A DNA stretch of 64,000 nucleotides from Foliimonas ilicis (GTDB lineage Bacteria; Pseudomonadota; Alphaproteobacteria; Rhizobiales; Rhizobiaceae), in contig NZ_JBDUUH010000012.1 in the NCBI RefSeq assembly GCF_039939195.1, forward strand, positions 124,001 through 188,000. Direction: 5' to 3'. Both the position numbers and the translations under genes were made by a program. Positions 25,820 through 34,666 of this stretch are shown piece by piece. Numbering within the stretch: position 1 is the stretch's first letter; each line of letters opens with the position of its first letter. The notes under the pieces are model-generated. The model was given only the letters and a program-made list of their open reading frames with translations. It made no database searches and was not told the DNA's origin.

Positions 25820-26013
25820 CTAAAGCGATTCCTGTTTTGATGGAATCGCGAAGCGCCCCCCTCTGTCCTGCCGGACATCTCCCCCACAGGTGGGGAGATT
25901 GGATTTCATTTCTGATTTCGCCAATCCTGAACGCCGAAATTCGAGCGACATAGTTGAAGCTGCTGATCTCCCCACCTGTGGGGGAGATGTCCGGCAGGAC
26001 AGAGGGGGGCGCT
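25820..26013. repeat. Long palindromic repeat element, intact copy
   Basis: A perfect 48-bp inverted repeat (25852-25899 and 25966-26013) with further hairpins inside each arm (TCTCCCCCACAGGTGGGGAGA). The 32 bases before the left arm (CTAAAGCGATTCCTG TTTTGATGG...) are related to sequence at 35660-35695, showing a larger unit. The same family, in another variant, is split by the insertion sequence at 34748. Apart from the fhs terminator this element fills the 298-base gap before the L,D-transpeptidase gene. Confidence 0.85.
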
Positions 26014-26048
26014 GTCCCGCCAGCATTTCTATTTAAAGATGAAAGGCC

Positions 26049-26813
26049 CTAGATATTGGCCTGCGGGCGAAGAACGCTGCTGTCCGAAACCATAGGAGCC
26101 TGTTCGAAATTGTCCTGCTGCGGCTGTGGCAATGGCTGACCGTTCTGGAGAACCACAACCTCCGAGTCCACGGGAACACGATCGTAGAGATCGACGATAT
26201 CCTGGTTGAACAGACGGATGCAGCCGCTGGAAACCGCCTTGCCGATCGACCAAGGCTCGGACGTACCGTGGATGCGGTACAGTGTGTCGCGGTTGCCCTG
26301 GAAAAGGTAAAGCGCGCGCGGTCCAAGCGGATTGGTCAGGCCCGGCTCCATGCCGTTTGCCCACTGCGCATTGCGCTCAGGCTCACGCTCGATCATCGAC
26401 TGCGTAGGCGTCCAACGCGGCCAATGGGCTTTGCGAGCAATACGCGCCTTGCCTTCAAATTCAAGCCCCGCCTTGCCAACGCCGATGCCGTAGCGCATCG
26501 CCATGCCGTTTTCCTGAACGAGATAGAGGAAGCGGGCTTCCGTATCGACCACGATCGTACCCGGACGCTCATAAGTGTCGTAGCGCACCTGCTGGCGGAG
26601 GAACTGCGGGTCGACATTCGTAATGTCCGTTGCAGGCATAGGGAACTGCTCATTCGGCAGCGGGCCATACATCGCCACATAGAAAGGGTCCGGCCCTTTC
26701 TTGACGGGCTGCTGCAACATGCCGCCAGAGGACATGCACCCCGCGAGCAGGAAAGGAACGAAAAGCAGAGCAAAAACCCTGAAGGCGGCAAGCGCCGAGC
26801 GATGTACGCACAT
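26049..26813 (-). CDS. L,D-transpeptidase (YkuD domain) lipoprotein
   Basis: The enzyme cross-links peptidoglycan or attaches proteins to it in the periplasm. The 254-residue product starts with a lipoprotein signal (VFALLFVPFLLAGC). The YkuD catalytic region near residues 180-200 has IHGT followed by SSGCIRL with the nucleophilic Cys. I choose ATG 26813 because it gives a compact signal sequence; a TTG at 26888 with AGG upstream is the alternative and would add 25 residues. Brucellaceae use such enzymes in envelope maturation. Confidence 0.88.
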   Translation of the reverse strand: MCVHRSALAAFRVFALLFVPFLLAGCMSSGGMLQQPVKKGPDPFYVAMYGPLPNEQFPMPATDITNVDPQFLRQQVRYDTYERPGTIVVDTEARFLYLVQENGMAMRYGIGVGKAGLEFEGKARIARKAHWPRWTPTQSMIEREPERNAQWANGMEPGLTNPLGPRALYLFQGNRDTLYRIHGTSEPWSIGKAVSSGCIRLFNQDIVDLYDRVPVDSEVVVLQNGQPLPQPQQDNFEQAPMVSDSSVLRPQANI

Positions 26814-26989
26814 AAAGCAGACCCGTGACAGATTGTTCTTATTAGGCGAAGAAGTTCGCCCTCTTTGCACTTTGTAAATGCTGCTCAATCATGTCCTCGC
26901 TTTGGGTAAACAAGAGCTAAAAGATGGCAAGCCAATTGTGTAACCATTTTGCAACAGCACTTGAACGGTGACTTCTTGGGATATGCCAC

Positions 26990-27022
26990 AAATACTCAAC
27001 AACATGAAATGATTGAGTATTT
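26990..27022 (-). terminator. Hairpin after the VOC gene
   Basis: AAATACTCAA and TTGAGTATTT form a perfect 10-bp stem around a 13-base loop immediately after the VOC stop codon on the minus strand. The stem is AT-rich and lacks a long U-run, so it is a weak terminator candidate. Confidence 0.55.
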
Positions 27023-27436
27023 TTACCCGTCAGGCTGAATGACGACGGATTCGACATTCTGGATCACAGGACCGTGATAAACCGCCTCGATATTGTTACC
27101 GTCCGGATCGAGCACGAAGGCGGCATAATAGCCGGGATGATAATGACGTTCGCCGGGCTCGCCATTGCCTTTTCCGCCCGCTTCAAGTGCCGCCTCGTAA
27201 AAGCGATGAACCGCTGCGTGGTCAATCGCCTGAAAGGCCAGATGCGCGCGTGATGTCTCGCCGTCAGCCGCGTCGATCCAAAGTTCGTCGGCGTTGAAGT
27301 AATCCAGCCCCTCGCGAATGCCTGAATCTTTTCCGAGAGCGGTCAGGATGGCGCGGTAGAATTTGGCGCTTACCTCGACATTCGCGACCCGGAGGTGAAG
27401 GTGATCGATCAGCCGTCCACGATGAAATTCCATCAT
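27023..27436 (-). CDS. VOC (glyoxalase/dioxygenase superfamily) protein
   Basis: The 137-residue single-domain protein has the VOC fold pattern: LIDHLHLRVANVEVSAKFYRAIL at the N-terminus, HLAFQAIDHAAVHRFYEAALEAGG in the middle and YYAAFVLDPDGNNIEAVYHG at the end. The His/Glu metal ligands typical of the superfamily are present (LHLRV and NIEAV). The substrate cannot be read from sequence. A GAGAGGG site precedes the ATG. A separate transcript is likely, since a hairpin follows and the neighbouring CDF gene ends about 50 bases upstream. Confidence 0.85.
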   Translation of the reverse strand: MMEFHRGRLIDHLHLRVANVEVSAKFYRAILTALGKDSGIREGLDYFNADELWIDAADGETSRAHLAFQAIDHAAVHRFYEAALEAGGKGNGEPGERHYHPGYYAAFVLDPDGNNIEAVYHGPVIQNVESVVIQPDG

Positions 27437-27488
27437 TCAACCCTCTCTCTTTTGTTGAGCATTGAATGCGCGACGGACCGCAAAAGTT

Positions 27489-28397
27489 TCACGCAAAAGG
27501 TACGGCGGCTGTTCCCTTGGGAAGTTTCGCCTCGTGATCCGGCTCGACATGGATGATGACGCGCACGCTCGGTATCTCGGCGCGCAGCGCATCCTCGATC
27601 CGGTCGCAGATCACATGGCTGTCGCCGACGCTCATATCGGCATCCACGACGAGATGGAATTCGATGAAGGTCGCGCGGCCTGCAATGCGCGTCTTCAGAT
27701 CGTGAACTTCAAGCGCACCGCCGGAATTCGTCGAAATGATATCGCGAATGCGAACCCGCTCTTCCGGCTCGACGGCCATGTCCATCAAGCCGCTCAGCGA
27801 CGAGCGGATGACGTTCCAGCCCTGATAGAGAATGTTGAGCGCAACGATGACGGCCAGAAGCGGATCGAGGATCTGCCATCCGGTCAGCACAGCTCCGATC
27901 AGGCCCGCGATGACACCGACCGACGTCACCACGTCGGTCATGATGTGTTTGCCGTCCGCAATGAGTGCGGGCGAACGTTCCGCACGTCCGGCACGGATGA
28001 GGATCATCGCCCAGCCTGCATTGATCGCGGATGCCAGGCCATTTACCGCAAGACCCGACCAGGGCTGCTCAATCGGCGCGGGCATCTGCCACGCACGCCA
28101 CACTTCGACGAGGATGAGCAGCGCAGCGACGACGATCAGGACGCCTTCGAGAACCGCCGAAAAATATTCGGCCTTGTGATGACCATGCTGATGATCGCTG
28201 TCGGCAGGCTTGTAGCTGACCTGAATGGCCCAGAAAGCGGCACCCGCCGCGATCACATTGACGATGGATTCTAGCGCGTCCGAATACAGCGCGACCGAAC
28301 CGGTGATGCGCCAAGCGAGCACTTTGAGACCGAGCACGCCGAACGCGATAACGATCGACCATGCTGCGAGTCGCGCAACCTTATTCTTGGAATCCAT
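27489..28397 (-). CDS. Cation diffusion facilitator (CDF) efflux transporter
   Basis: The 302-residue protein has six membrane helices and a C-terminal cytoplasmic metal-binding domain. TM2 carries YSDALES; aligned by eye to E. coli YiiP, the first site-A Asp is kept (D40) but the second is Ser (S44). TM5 has the usual H-x3-D (KHIMTDVV). A His-rich stretch (DSDHQHGHHKAE) matches the site-B/loop region. It exports a divalent metal; which one is not deducible, and the altered site A argues against assuming zinc. A palindromic repeat separates it from trpE(G). Confidence 0.9.
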   Translation of the reverse strand: MDSKNKVARLAAWSIVIAFGVLGLKVLAWRITGSVALYSDALESIVNVIAAGAAFWAIQVSYKPADSDHQHGHHKAEYFSAVLEGVLIVVAALLILVEVWRAWQMPAPIEQPWSGLAVNGLASAINAGWAMILIRAGRAERSPALIADGKHIMTDVVTSVGVIAGLIGAVLTGWQILDPLLAVIVALNILYQGWNVIRSSLSGLMDMAVEPEERVRIRDIISTNSGGALEVHDLKTRIAGRATFIEFHLVVDADMSVGDSHVICDRIEDALRAEIPSVRVIIHVEPDHEAKLPKGTAAVPFA

Positions 28398-28431
28398 GAT
28401 CGCAGTGCCTCGTACTGGATTGAAAAAGGCG

Positions 28432-28540
28432 GCTAGATCGCCGTGCGTCCTATTGGACGCACAAAGGACGATCTAGCACTTTGAGTGAGCATCGGAATAA
28501 TCCGAAAACCGGTAACCACTTTTCGGTCCGATGCTCTAGG
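28432..28540. repeat. Palindromic repeat, Bru-RS-like, copy 2
   Basis: About 109 bp. The first half matches the copy at 11071 nearly base for base (GCCGTGCGTCCTATTGGACG and onward to GCACTTT). The second half is a different dyad (GAGCATCGGA ... TCCGATGCTC). The element ends with CTAG, of which TAG (read on the minus strand) is the trpE(G) stop codon. Confidence 0.75.
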
Positions 28541-30725
28541 CGGCCTTTTCCTTCGATTTGCGCGGCAAATGCGCGACGACATTTTCTATCATGCGCATTC
28601 CGGCATCGTGGCCGAGCGTCATGATCGATTCAGGGTGAAACTGCACTGCGGCGACCGGCTCATGCTTGTGCTCGAACGCCATGATGATGCCGTCCTCGGT
28701 TTCCGCTGTCACCTCGAAATCGTCCGGCAGACGCACCGGATCGGCAAAGATCGAGTGGTAGCGGCCAACCGTGACTTCCGAAGGCAGGCCGGAGAAAATC
28801 ACGCCTGGACGCGAAACGCGGATACGTGACGGCTTTCCGTGCATTGGAATGTGAAGCTGGCGCAACTCGCCGCCATAGGCTTCCGCCAATGCCTGCAGGC
28901 CGAGGCATACACCGAAGATCGGTAGCTTGCGCTTGCGTGCCTTTGAAATGGTCGCGGCACAATCGAAATCCTTCGGCGTGCCGGGACCGGGAGAAAGCAC
29001 GACGAGATCCGGCTTGAACTGATCGAAGACCTCTTCCGAGACAGGCGAGCGCACCGTCGAGACGACCGCACCTGTCTGCCGGAAATAATTCGCCAGCGTA
29101 TGCACGAAGGAATCTTCGTGATCGACCAGCAGAATGTTCACGCCCTCCCCGACCCGCGCGGATTCGCGCTTCGAAGCGGTGGCATTTCCGGCTTTGGCAT
29201 CGCGTATGGCAGAAAGCATGGCAGAGGCCTTCAGTTCGGTTTCGGCTTCTTCTTCCTCGGGAACGGAATCGAACAGCAGCGTCGCGCCCGCCCTCACCTC
29301 GGCCAGACCGTCCTTGATGCGGATGGTTCTGAGCGTCAGACCGGTGTTCAAATCGCCGTTGAAATGAACCATGCCAACCGCCCCGCCATACCAGGCGCGC
29401 GGGCTTTTCTCGTTTTCCTCGATGAAGCGCATGGCCCACAATTTTGGCGCGCCGGTCACCGTCACGGCCCAGGCGTGGCTGAGAAACGCGTCGAAAGCAT
29501 CCATGCCTTCGCGCAGACGGCCCTCGATATGATCGACCGTATGGATCAGGCGCGAATACATCTCGATCTGGCGACGCCCGATGACGCGCACCGAACCCGG
29601 ATCGCACACCCGGCTCTTGTCGTTACGGTCGACATCCGAGCACATGGTCAGCTCGGACTCATCCTTCTTGGAATTCAGAAGCTTGATGATCTGCTCGCTG
29701 TCGGAGATCGCATCTTCGCCGCGCTTGATCGTGCCTGAAATCGGGCAGGTTTCCACCCGACGGCCATTGACCCGCACGAACATTTCCGGCGATGCGCCGA
29801 TCAGATATTCGCCCTCGCCCAGATTGATGAAGAACGAATAGGGCGACGGGTTGATGGCCTTGAGACGGCGCGAGATTTCCGAAGGTGCCGTTTCGCAGCG
29901 CTCGTAAAACATCTGGCCCGGAACGACCTCGAACAGATCGCCGCGCTGGAAGCTTACCTTGGCCTTATCGACGATTTTGGCATATTCGCCGGGCGTATGA
30001 TCGCCGCGCGGCGGAATGGTGTCGGACTGCTTGAACGGCACTTCCGCACCGCCGCGCGCCAGACCTTCCGTCGATGCACCCTCAAAAGCGTATTCATAGC
30101 GGTCGTGCCACGCCTTGGCCGAATAGTGATCGACGACCAGAATTTCATCGGGCAGGTAAAGCACCAGATCGCGCTGGCTTTCAGCGCGCTTCAGCTTGTA
30201 ATCGACCGGATCGAACTGGAACGCCAGATCGTAGCCGAACGCGCCATAGAGTCCGAGATTGCTGTCTTCGCTCGTTTTGAACAGCGAGGTAATCGCCCGC
30301 AAAACGGTGAAAACCGAAGGAACGCGGGAGCGCTCTTCCTCGGTGAAAACACGTGTCGGCAAAGATATTTCGATGCGGATCAGTTTGTCCGTATCCTCGA
30401 CAATCGTCACTTCTGACAGCGCTGCAACCGCCTTACGCACGAAGGGCAGAAGAATTTCGCCGCGCCCATTGAGCGCTTCGATGCGCATCGAGCGGCCCCG
30501 CGCGCTGACGACCAGCGGCGGATCGATGATTGCCGTGTCCCATCGCGTATAACGGCCGGGATATTCGTAATTGGAAGAAAAAACCGCGCCGCGGCGCGAA
30601 TTCAGCGCATCGATATAGGTTTCGATGGCGCTGTCATATGGCGTTTCATGACGTTGGCGCGTGATAGCGACCCCGCCTTCGGTGAAAAAACGCTCTGCAC
30701 CGTTTTCAAGCACTTCAATCGTCAT
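28536..30725 (-). CDS. trpE(G): Anthranilate synthase, fused TrpE-TrpG
   Basis: The first step of tryptophan synthesis: chorismate plus glutamine gives anthranilate. The product has 729 residues. The N-terminal component I has the chorismate-binding segments GDLFEVVPGQMF, CPISGTIKRG, SELTMCSDVDRNDKSRVC and VTGAPKLWAM. A linker leads to the glutamine amidotransferase with LSPGPGTPKDF, FGVCLGLQALAEAYGG and the catalytic His in FHPESI. Such fusions are typical of Rhizobiales. ATG 30725 is chosen because GGAG lies six bases upstream; a TTG at 30737 would use that site as coding sequence. It is controlled by the upstream trpL attenuator. Confidence 0.95.
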   Translation of the reverse strand: MTIEVLENGAERFFTEGGVAITRQRHETPYDSAIETYIDALNSRRGAVFSSNYEYPGRYTRWDTAIIDPPLVVSARGRSMRIEALNGRGEILLPFVRKAVAALSEVTIVEDTDKLIRIEISLPTRVFTEEERSRVPSVFTVLRAITSLFKTSEDSNLGLYGAFGYDLAFQFDPVDYKLKRAESQRDLVLYLPDEILVVDHYSAKAWHDRYEYAFEGASTEGLARGGAEVPFKQSDTIPPRGDHTPGEYAKIVDKAKVSFQRGDLFEVVPGQMFYERCETAPSEISRRLKAINPSPYSFFINLGEGEYLIGASPEMFVRVNGRRVETCPISGTIKRGEDAISDSEQIIKLLNSKKDESELTMCSDVDRNDKSRVCDPGSVRVIGRRQIEMYSRLIHTVDHIEGRLREGMDAFDAFLSHAWAVTVTGAPKLWAMRFIEENEKSPRAWYGGAVGMVHFNGDLNTGLTLRTIRIKDGLAEVRAGATLLFDSVPEEEEAETELKASAMLSAIRDAKAGNATASKRESARVGEGVNILLVDHEDSFVHTLANYFRQTGAVVSTVRSPVSEEVFDQFKPDLVVLSPGPGTPKDFDCAATISKARKRKLPIFGVCLGLQALAEAYGGELRQLHIPMHGKPSRIRVSRPGVIFSGLPSEVTVGRYHSIFADPVRLPDDFEVTAETEDGIIMAFEHKHEPVAAVQFHPESIMTLGHDAGMRMIENVVAHLPRKSKEKAA

Positions 30726-30780
30726 TCCCGTCTCCAATCATCTCTAAAAGTCGTCCGGGAAACCTTGCTCGAATAAGAAA

Positions 30781-30807
30781 TGGCCGCCCGGAAATCCGTT
30801 GCGGCCA
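30781..30807 (-). terminator. Attenuator hairpin upstream of trpE(G)
   Basis: TGGCCGC and GCGGCCA form a GC-rich stem (about 13-base loop) followed on the minus strand by TTTCTTATT. It lies between trpL and trpE(G), where ribosome stalling on Trp codons would favour an alternative pairing. The mechanism is inferred by analogy with the Sinorhizobium trpE(G) attenuator. Confidence 0.8.
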
Positions 30808-30844
30808 CTTGGTTACACGCGCACGCGCTTGCAGTAGGCCGCCG

Positions 30845-30889
30845 TCAGCAGGCCCACCACCAAAGCTTCGTGTTCGAAATCGTGTTCAT
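30845..30889 (-). CDS. trpL: trp leader peptide (14 aa, three Trp codons in tandem)
   Basis: The ATG at 30889 opens a 14-codon frame reading MNTISNTKLWWWAC then TGA, preceded by a GGAGA ribosome-binding site. Three consecutive TGG codons just before the stop are diagnostic of a trp attenuator peptide. It lies 120 bases upstream of trpE(G), with a terminator-like hairpin in between. Confidence 0.9.
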   Translation of the reverse strand: MNTISNTKLWWWAC

Positions 30890-30947
30890 ATTTTCTCCAT
30901 AGCCGTGAAGGCGACCGGAAGCAACCGGATTCCGGTCAGGACACGCT

Positions 30948-32129
30948 TTAGGCTTCCTGCGGCGTCTCGATCAGATTGTTGCGGTCGAGCGATTGCGAGG
31001 CGAATGCCACGGCAAGCGCCAGAAGCGCGATGCCCACGCCGACCAGCGGCAATTGCTGATAGCCAAGCCCGAAAGACAGGGCCGCGCCGCCTATCCATGC
31101 GCCCGCGGCATTGCCCGCATTGAACGCGCCCTGATTGAGGGTCGCCGCGAGATTTGGCGCTTCGGACGCGGCTTCCACGACGCGCATCTGCATCGGTGGA
31201 ACGATGACGAAGGTGAGCACGCCCCATATGAAAATCAGCGCGATCGCAGCGAATGCCGACGTTCCGAACTCTGCAAGGCCGAGATGGACAAGCGCGAGCA
31301 GCATCAGCGTGCCGATAACCGTTGGCATGAGCTTCCAGTCCGCCAGCTTGCCGCCGAGAATATTGCCGATCGTCATGCCGCCGCCGAATAGAAGCAGAAC
31401 CCATGTCACCGATTCAGTCGAAAGCCCCGTCACTTCCATCAACAAAGGCTTGATGTAGGTGAAGACGGCGAACAGGCTGCCCGATGCAAGCGCGGAGATG
31501 ATCATGGCGAGCCACACCTGCAATTTGCCGAGCACCTTCACTTCGCCCATCAGCCCGCCGCCGCTGGGTGCCGCGACATTTGAAGGAACGAACCACGCGA
31601 TTGCGGCAACCGACAGCAGTCCGATCACCACAACCGCGAAGAATGTCGAGCGCCAGCCATAGGCTTCGCCCAGTGCCGTACCGCCCGGCACGCCGAGAAT
31701 ATTGGCAAGCGTCAGACCGGCAAACATCAGCGCGATTGCACTGGCGCGCTGGTTTTTGGGAACGAGGCTGGCGGCAACCACCGAGCCGATGCCGAAGAAT
31801 GCACCGTGGCCGAATGCGGTCACGACACGCGCCGCCATCAGCGTCCAATAGGTCGGCGCGATGGCGCAGAGAAGATTGCCGACGACGAAAAGTGAGGCAA
31901 GCGCCAGCAAAACGCCTTTTCGCGGCATGTTCGCCGTGGCAATCGCAATCACCGGCGCTCCGAAAACCACGCCGAGCGCGTAGCCCGTAACGAGAAGGCC
32001 CGCAGCAGGGATGGAAACACCAAGATCGCCGGCAACTTCGGGAAGCAGCCCCATGATGACAAATTCGGTCGTGCCAATGCAGAACGAGGCAACCGCCAGC
32101 GCCAGAATAGGAAGGGGCATGAGACTCAC
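30948..32129 (-). CDS. MFS transporter, AraJ/sugar-efflux-like
   Basis: The 393-residue, 12-helix major facilitator protein has the MFS opening FCIGTTEFVIMGLLPEVAGD and a motif A-like loop after TM2 (GAPVIAIATANMPRKGVL). It is related throughout to the paralogue at 58265. Members are often annotated as arabinose or drug effluxers; the substrate is unknown. The start is either GTG 32129 or ATG 32120, and neither has a clear ribosome-binding site. It is divergent from the AbrB-type gene across about 145 bases. Confidence 0.88.
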   Translation of the reverse strand: MSLMPLPILALAVASFCIGTTEFVIMGLLPEVAGDLGVSIPAAGLLVTGYALGVVFGAPVIAIATANMPRKGVLLALASLFVVGNLLCAIAPTYWTLMAARVVTAFGHGAFFGIGSVVAASLVPKNQRASAIALMFAGLTLANILGVPGGTALGEAYGWRSTFFAVVVIGLLSVAAIAWFVPSNVAAPSGGGLMGEVKVLGKLQVWLAMIISALASGSLFAVFTYIKPLLMEVTGLSTESVTWVLLLFGGGMTIGNILGGKLADWKLMPTVIGTLMLLALVHLGLAEFGTSAFAAIALIFIWGVLTFVIVPPMQMRVVEAASEAPNLAATLNQGAFNAGNAAGAWIGGAALSFGLGYQQLPLVGVGIALLALAVAFASQSLDRNNLIETPQEA

Positions 32130-32274
32130 ATGATTGTAGAGAGATAAAGGAGGACTATCCCGAATTCGTCCTTATCCCGCAAATGCTATTGCTGCAACGC
32201 AGCATTGCGCGGCACGCGTAGCCGATCTCCCAATTCGGGTCGCAATCGGGCGAAGTTGCCGTTAAGAGCATCAC

Positions 32275-33363
32275 ATGCAGACTGAGCAATCATCGCCCGA
32301 TTCCGGGGTTTTAAGCGGAAAGCCCCGGCTGATCCAATGGGCCGTCCTGCTTCTGCTCTCAATTTTGTTTTCCGGAATTCTCGAATTTGCACGCCTTCCG
32401 GCAGCCTTGCTGGTCGGGCCGATGCTGGCCGCGATTCTGTGTGGAACGAATGGTGCAACGATCCGTGTGTTCAAACCCGGTTTTGCAGGCGCGCAGGCAA
32501 TCGTCGGTTGCCTGATCGCGGCCTCGATCTCGTCGGATATTTTCACCGCGCTCTCGTCGAGCTGGCCTCTTATTCTGGGCGTCGTGCTGGCAACGGTTTG
32601 TGCCAGCAGCTTTCTGGGCTGGATAATCAGCCGCTGGCGCATCCTTCCCGGAACAACTGCCGTATGGGGTTCGGCACCGGGGGCGGCTACGGCGATGGTT
32701 CTCATGGCCGGTGCATTCGGCGCCGATGCCCGGCTTGTGGCCTTCATGCAATATCTGCGCGTCATCATCGTCTCGCTGGCCGCAGCACTCGTCGCCAGAA
32801 TATGGGTCGACACCGGCAGCGTAGCACCGCCGCAAATCGTCTGGTTTCCTGAAATCGAAATTCCGGCATTCGCTGCAACGCTCTTCATCGCTGTTGCCGG
32901 TGGGGTCGTAGGGCGGTTGCTGCGGCTACCATCGCCTTATTTTCTCGGCGCGATGATTGTCGGGATCGTGCTGCATATCGGTCTCGACCTGCCCATGCAG
33001 ATACCCGAATGGCTGCTTGCTATCAGCTATGCGCTTGTCGGCTGGTCGATCGGGCTGAATTTCACACGGCCCATATTGCGGCACGCCAGCAAAGCGCTCC
33101 CGCAAGTTATCGCGTCCATTCTGATTCTGGTGGCATTTTGCGGCGGGTTGGCATGGTTGCTGGTCCACCTGCTCGGTATCGATCCCCTCACCGCCTATCT
33201 CGCCACCAGTCCCGGCGGCATGGATTCCGTCGCGATTATCGCGGCGGCTTCGAACAATGTGGACATCTCGTTCGTCATGGCTCTGCAAAGCGCACGCTTT
33301 TTGCTGGTTCTGCTGCTTGGGCCACCGCTTGCGCGTTATGTGGCGCGTCGCGTTAAACCGTGA
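32275..33363 (+). CDS. AbrB/COG3180-type membrane protein
   Basis: The 362-residue protein has about ten membrane helices and shows the internally duplicated AbrB-membrane pattern (LPAALLVGPMLAAIL in the first half, LPSPYFLGAMIVGIVLHI in the second; GTTAVWGSAPGAATAM and TAYLATSPGGMDSVAIIAA). The family is sometimes called 'putative ammonia monooxygenase', which is not supported by sequence; a small-molecule transporter is likelier. It is unrelated to the AbrB DNA-binding regulator. Confidence 0.85.
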   Translation: MQTEQSSPDSGVLSGKPRLIQWAVLLLLSILFSGILEFARLPAALLVGPMLAAILCGTNGATIRVFKPGFAGAQAIVGCLIAASISSDIFTALSSSWPLILGVVLATVCASSFLGWIISRWRILPGTTAVWGSAPGAATAMVLMAGAFGADARLVAFMQYLRVIIVSLAAALVARIWVDTGSVAPPQIVWFPEIEIPAFAATLFIAVAGGVVGRLLRLPSPYFLGAMIVGIVLHIGLDLPMQIPEWLLAISYALVGWSIGLNFTRPILRHASKALPQVIASILILVAFCGGLAWLLVHLLGIDPLTAYLATSPGGMDSVAIIAAASNNVDISFVMALQSARFLLVLLLGPPLARYVARRVKP

Positions 33364-33514
33364 TTCTCAAAATTCATTGAACGCTTGAGATTTGGTGCGA
33401 ATAGGCTAATTTGCATCGGCTCGCTGCCTGCAAAATGCGGCTGCGAAGCCATAATCCGCTTCTGACCTTATCGCCCCCATAAAGTCGGACGCCCTCTATT
33501 TGTGTGGGGAAAAA

Positions 33515-33811
33515 ATGATTTTGGGGCATCTCGACGAGAATGCGGAACAGGCAGCCGCGTTGTTGGCTGTAATGGGCAACGAGAAGCGGCTGAAGATCAT
33601 CTCCCATCTGGTCGATGACGAATTGTCCGTCGGCGTCATCGCAGACAAGGTTTCGCTCAGCCAATCCGCTCTTTCGCAACATCTGGCGAAGCTACGCAGC
33701 CTCGATCTCGTCCAGACGCGCCGCGACCGCCAGACGATCTACTATTCATGCAACAGTGAAGCAGTTCATCGACTGCTCGAGACACTCTCCGACATTTTCA
33801 GGAAGCAGTAA
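33515..33811 (+). CDS. ArsR/SmtB-family regulator, NolR-like
   Basis: The 98-residue winged-helix protein has the recognition helix region VSLSQSALSQHLAKLRSLDLVQTRRDRQTIYYS, very like rhizobial NolR, and lacks the Cys metal-site motif (ELCVCDL) of metal-sensing ArsR members. It is therefore more likely to be a general or redox-responsive repressor. ATG 33515 has GGGGA upstream; a TTG five codons earlier is the alternative. It is followed 60 bases later by an RNA methyltransferase gene on the same strand. Confidence 0.87.
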   Translation: MILGHLDENAEQAAALLAVMGNEKRLKIISHLVDDELSVGVIADKVSLSQSALSQHLAKLRSLDLVQTRRDRQTIYYSCNSEAVHRLLETLSDIFRKQ

Positions 33812-33871
33812 CTGGCGCGGGCTTTGCCGACGCGGTAAGCCGTGCACAAAGCCCGTTCGGAACAGCTTCTC

Positions 33872-34666
33872 ATGCCGACCATCCGCATCGACGACCGCGA
33901 CGATCCTCGCGTCACCCATTACATGAATATTCGCGAGCGCGAGCTCGTCGGCCGTGAGAACCGCTTCATTGCTGAAGGCAAGGTGGTCCTCAACGTGCTT
34001 TTTTCGGCAAAGCGCTTCGAGGCACAATCCGTTCTCGTGCTGGAAAGCCGCCTGCCCGGCCTGCAGGAAACGCTGAAACATGCACCTGAAGACATGCCGG
34101 TCTATGTCGCCTCGCAGGACGTTCTGGATTCGATTGCCGGTTTTCATATTCATCGGGGTATTCTGGCGACAGGAAAACGCCGAGGCTCTGAAACGGCGGA
34201 AAGCCTGCTCGAAAACCTCCCTGAAAATGCGCTGGTAGTTGCCCTGGTGGGAATTTCAAACCACGACAATATGGGCTCCATCTTCCGAAACGCCGCCGCC
34301 TTCGGTGCGGATCTGGTGTTGATGGATGAAACGTCCTGCGATCCGCTTTATCGCAAAGCCATCCGCGTCTCCGTCGGCGCAACGCTCAAAGTGCCGTTCG
34401 CCTTCGCGGGCAACGCCATGTCACTGGCGCAATCGCTGGATCGTCACGGATTTCAACAATTGGCCCTATCACCCAGCGGTGCTGCCGATATTCGCGACAT
34501 CAAGAGGCCCAAGCGCCTGGCGCTTTATCTGGGAACCGAAGGCGAAGGACTGCCGGCGGATTTGCTTTCGCGACTGAACACGGCGCGCATTTCCATCGCC
34601 AGCGATTTCGACAGCCTCAACGTGGCGGCCGCATCTGCAATCGCCTTGCACCAGTTTTCTAAATAA
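33872..34666 (+). CDS. TrmH/SpoU family RNA 2'-O-methyltransferase
   Basis: The 264-residue product has the three SPOUT motifs: SNHDNMGSIFRNAAAFGAD (motif 1, near residue 130), LALYLGTEGEGLP (motif 2) and SDFDSLNVAAASAIALHQ (motif 3). It has an N-terminal RNA-binding domain of about 100 residues. The substrate (tRNA or rRNA) cannot be decided here. ATG 33872 is chosen over a GTG ten codons earlier; both have weak ribosome-binding sites. Confidence 0.9.
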   Translation: MPTIRIDDRDDPRVTHYMNIRERELVGRENRFIAEGKVVLNVLFSAKRFEAQSVLVLESRLPGLQETLKHAPEDMPVYVASQDVLDSIAGFHIHRGILATGKRRGSETAESLLENLPENALVVALVGISNHDNMGSIFRNAAAFGADLVLMDETSCDPLYRKAIRVSVGATLKVPFAFAGNAMSLAQSLDRHGFQQLALSPSGAADIRDIKRPKRLALYLGTEGEGLPADLLSRLNTARISIASDFDSLNVAAASAIALHQFSK

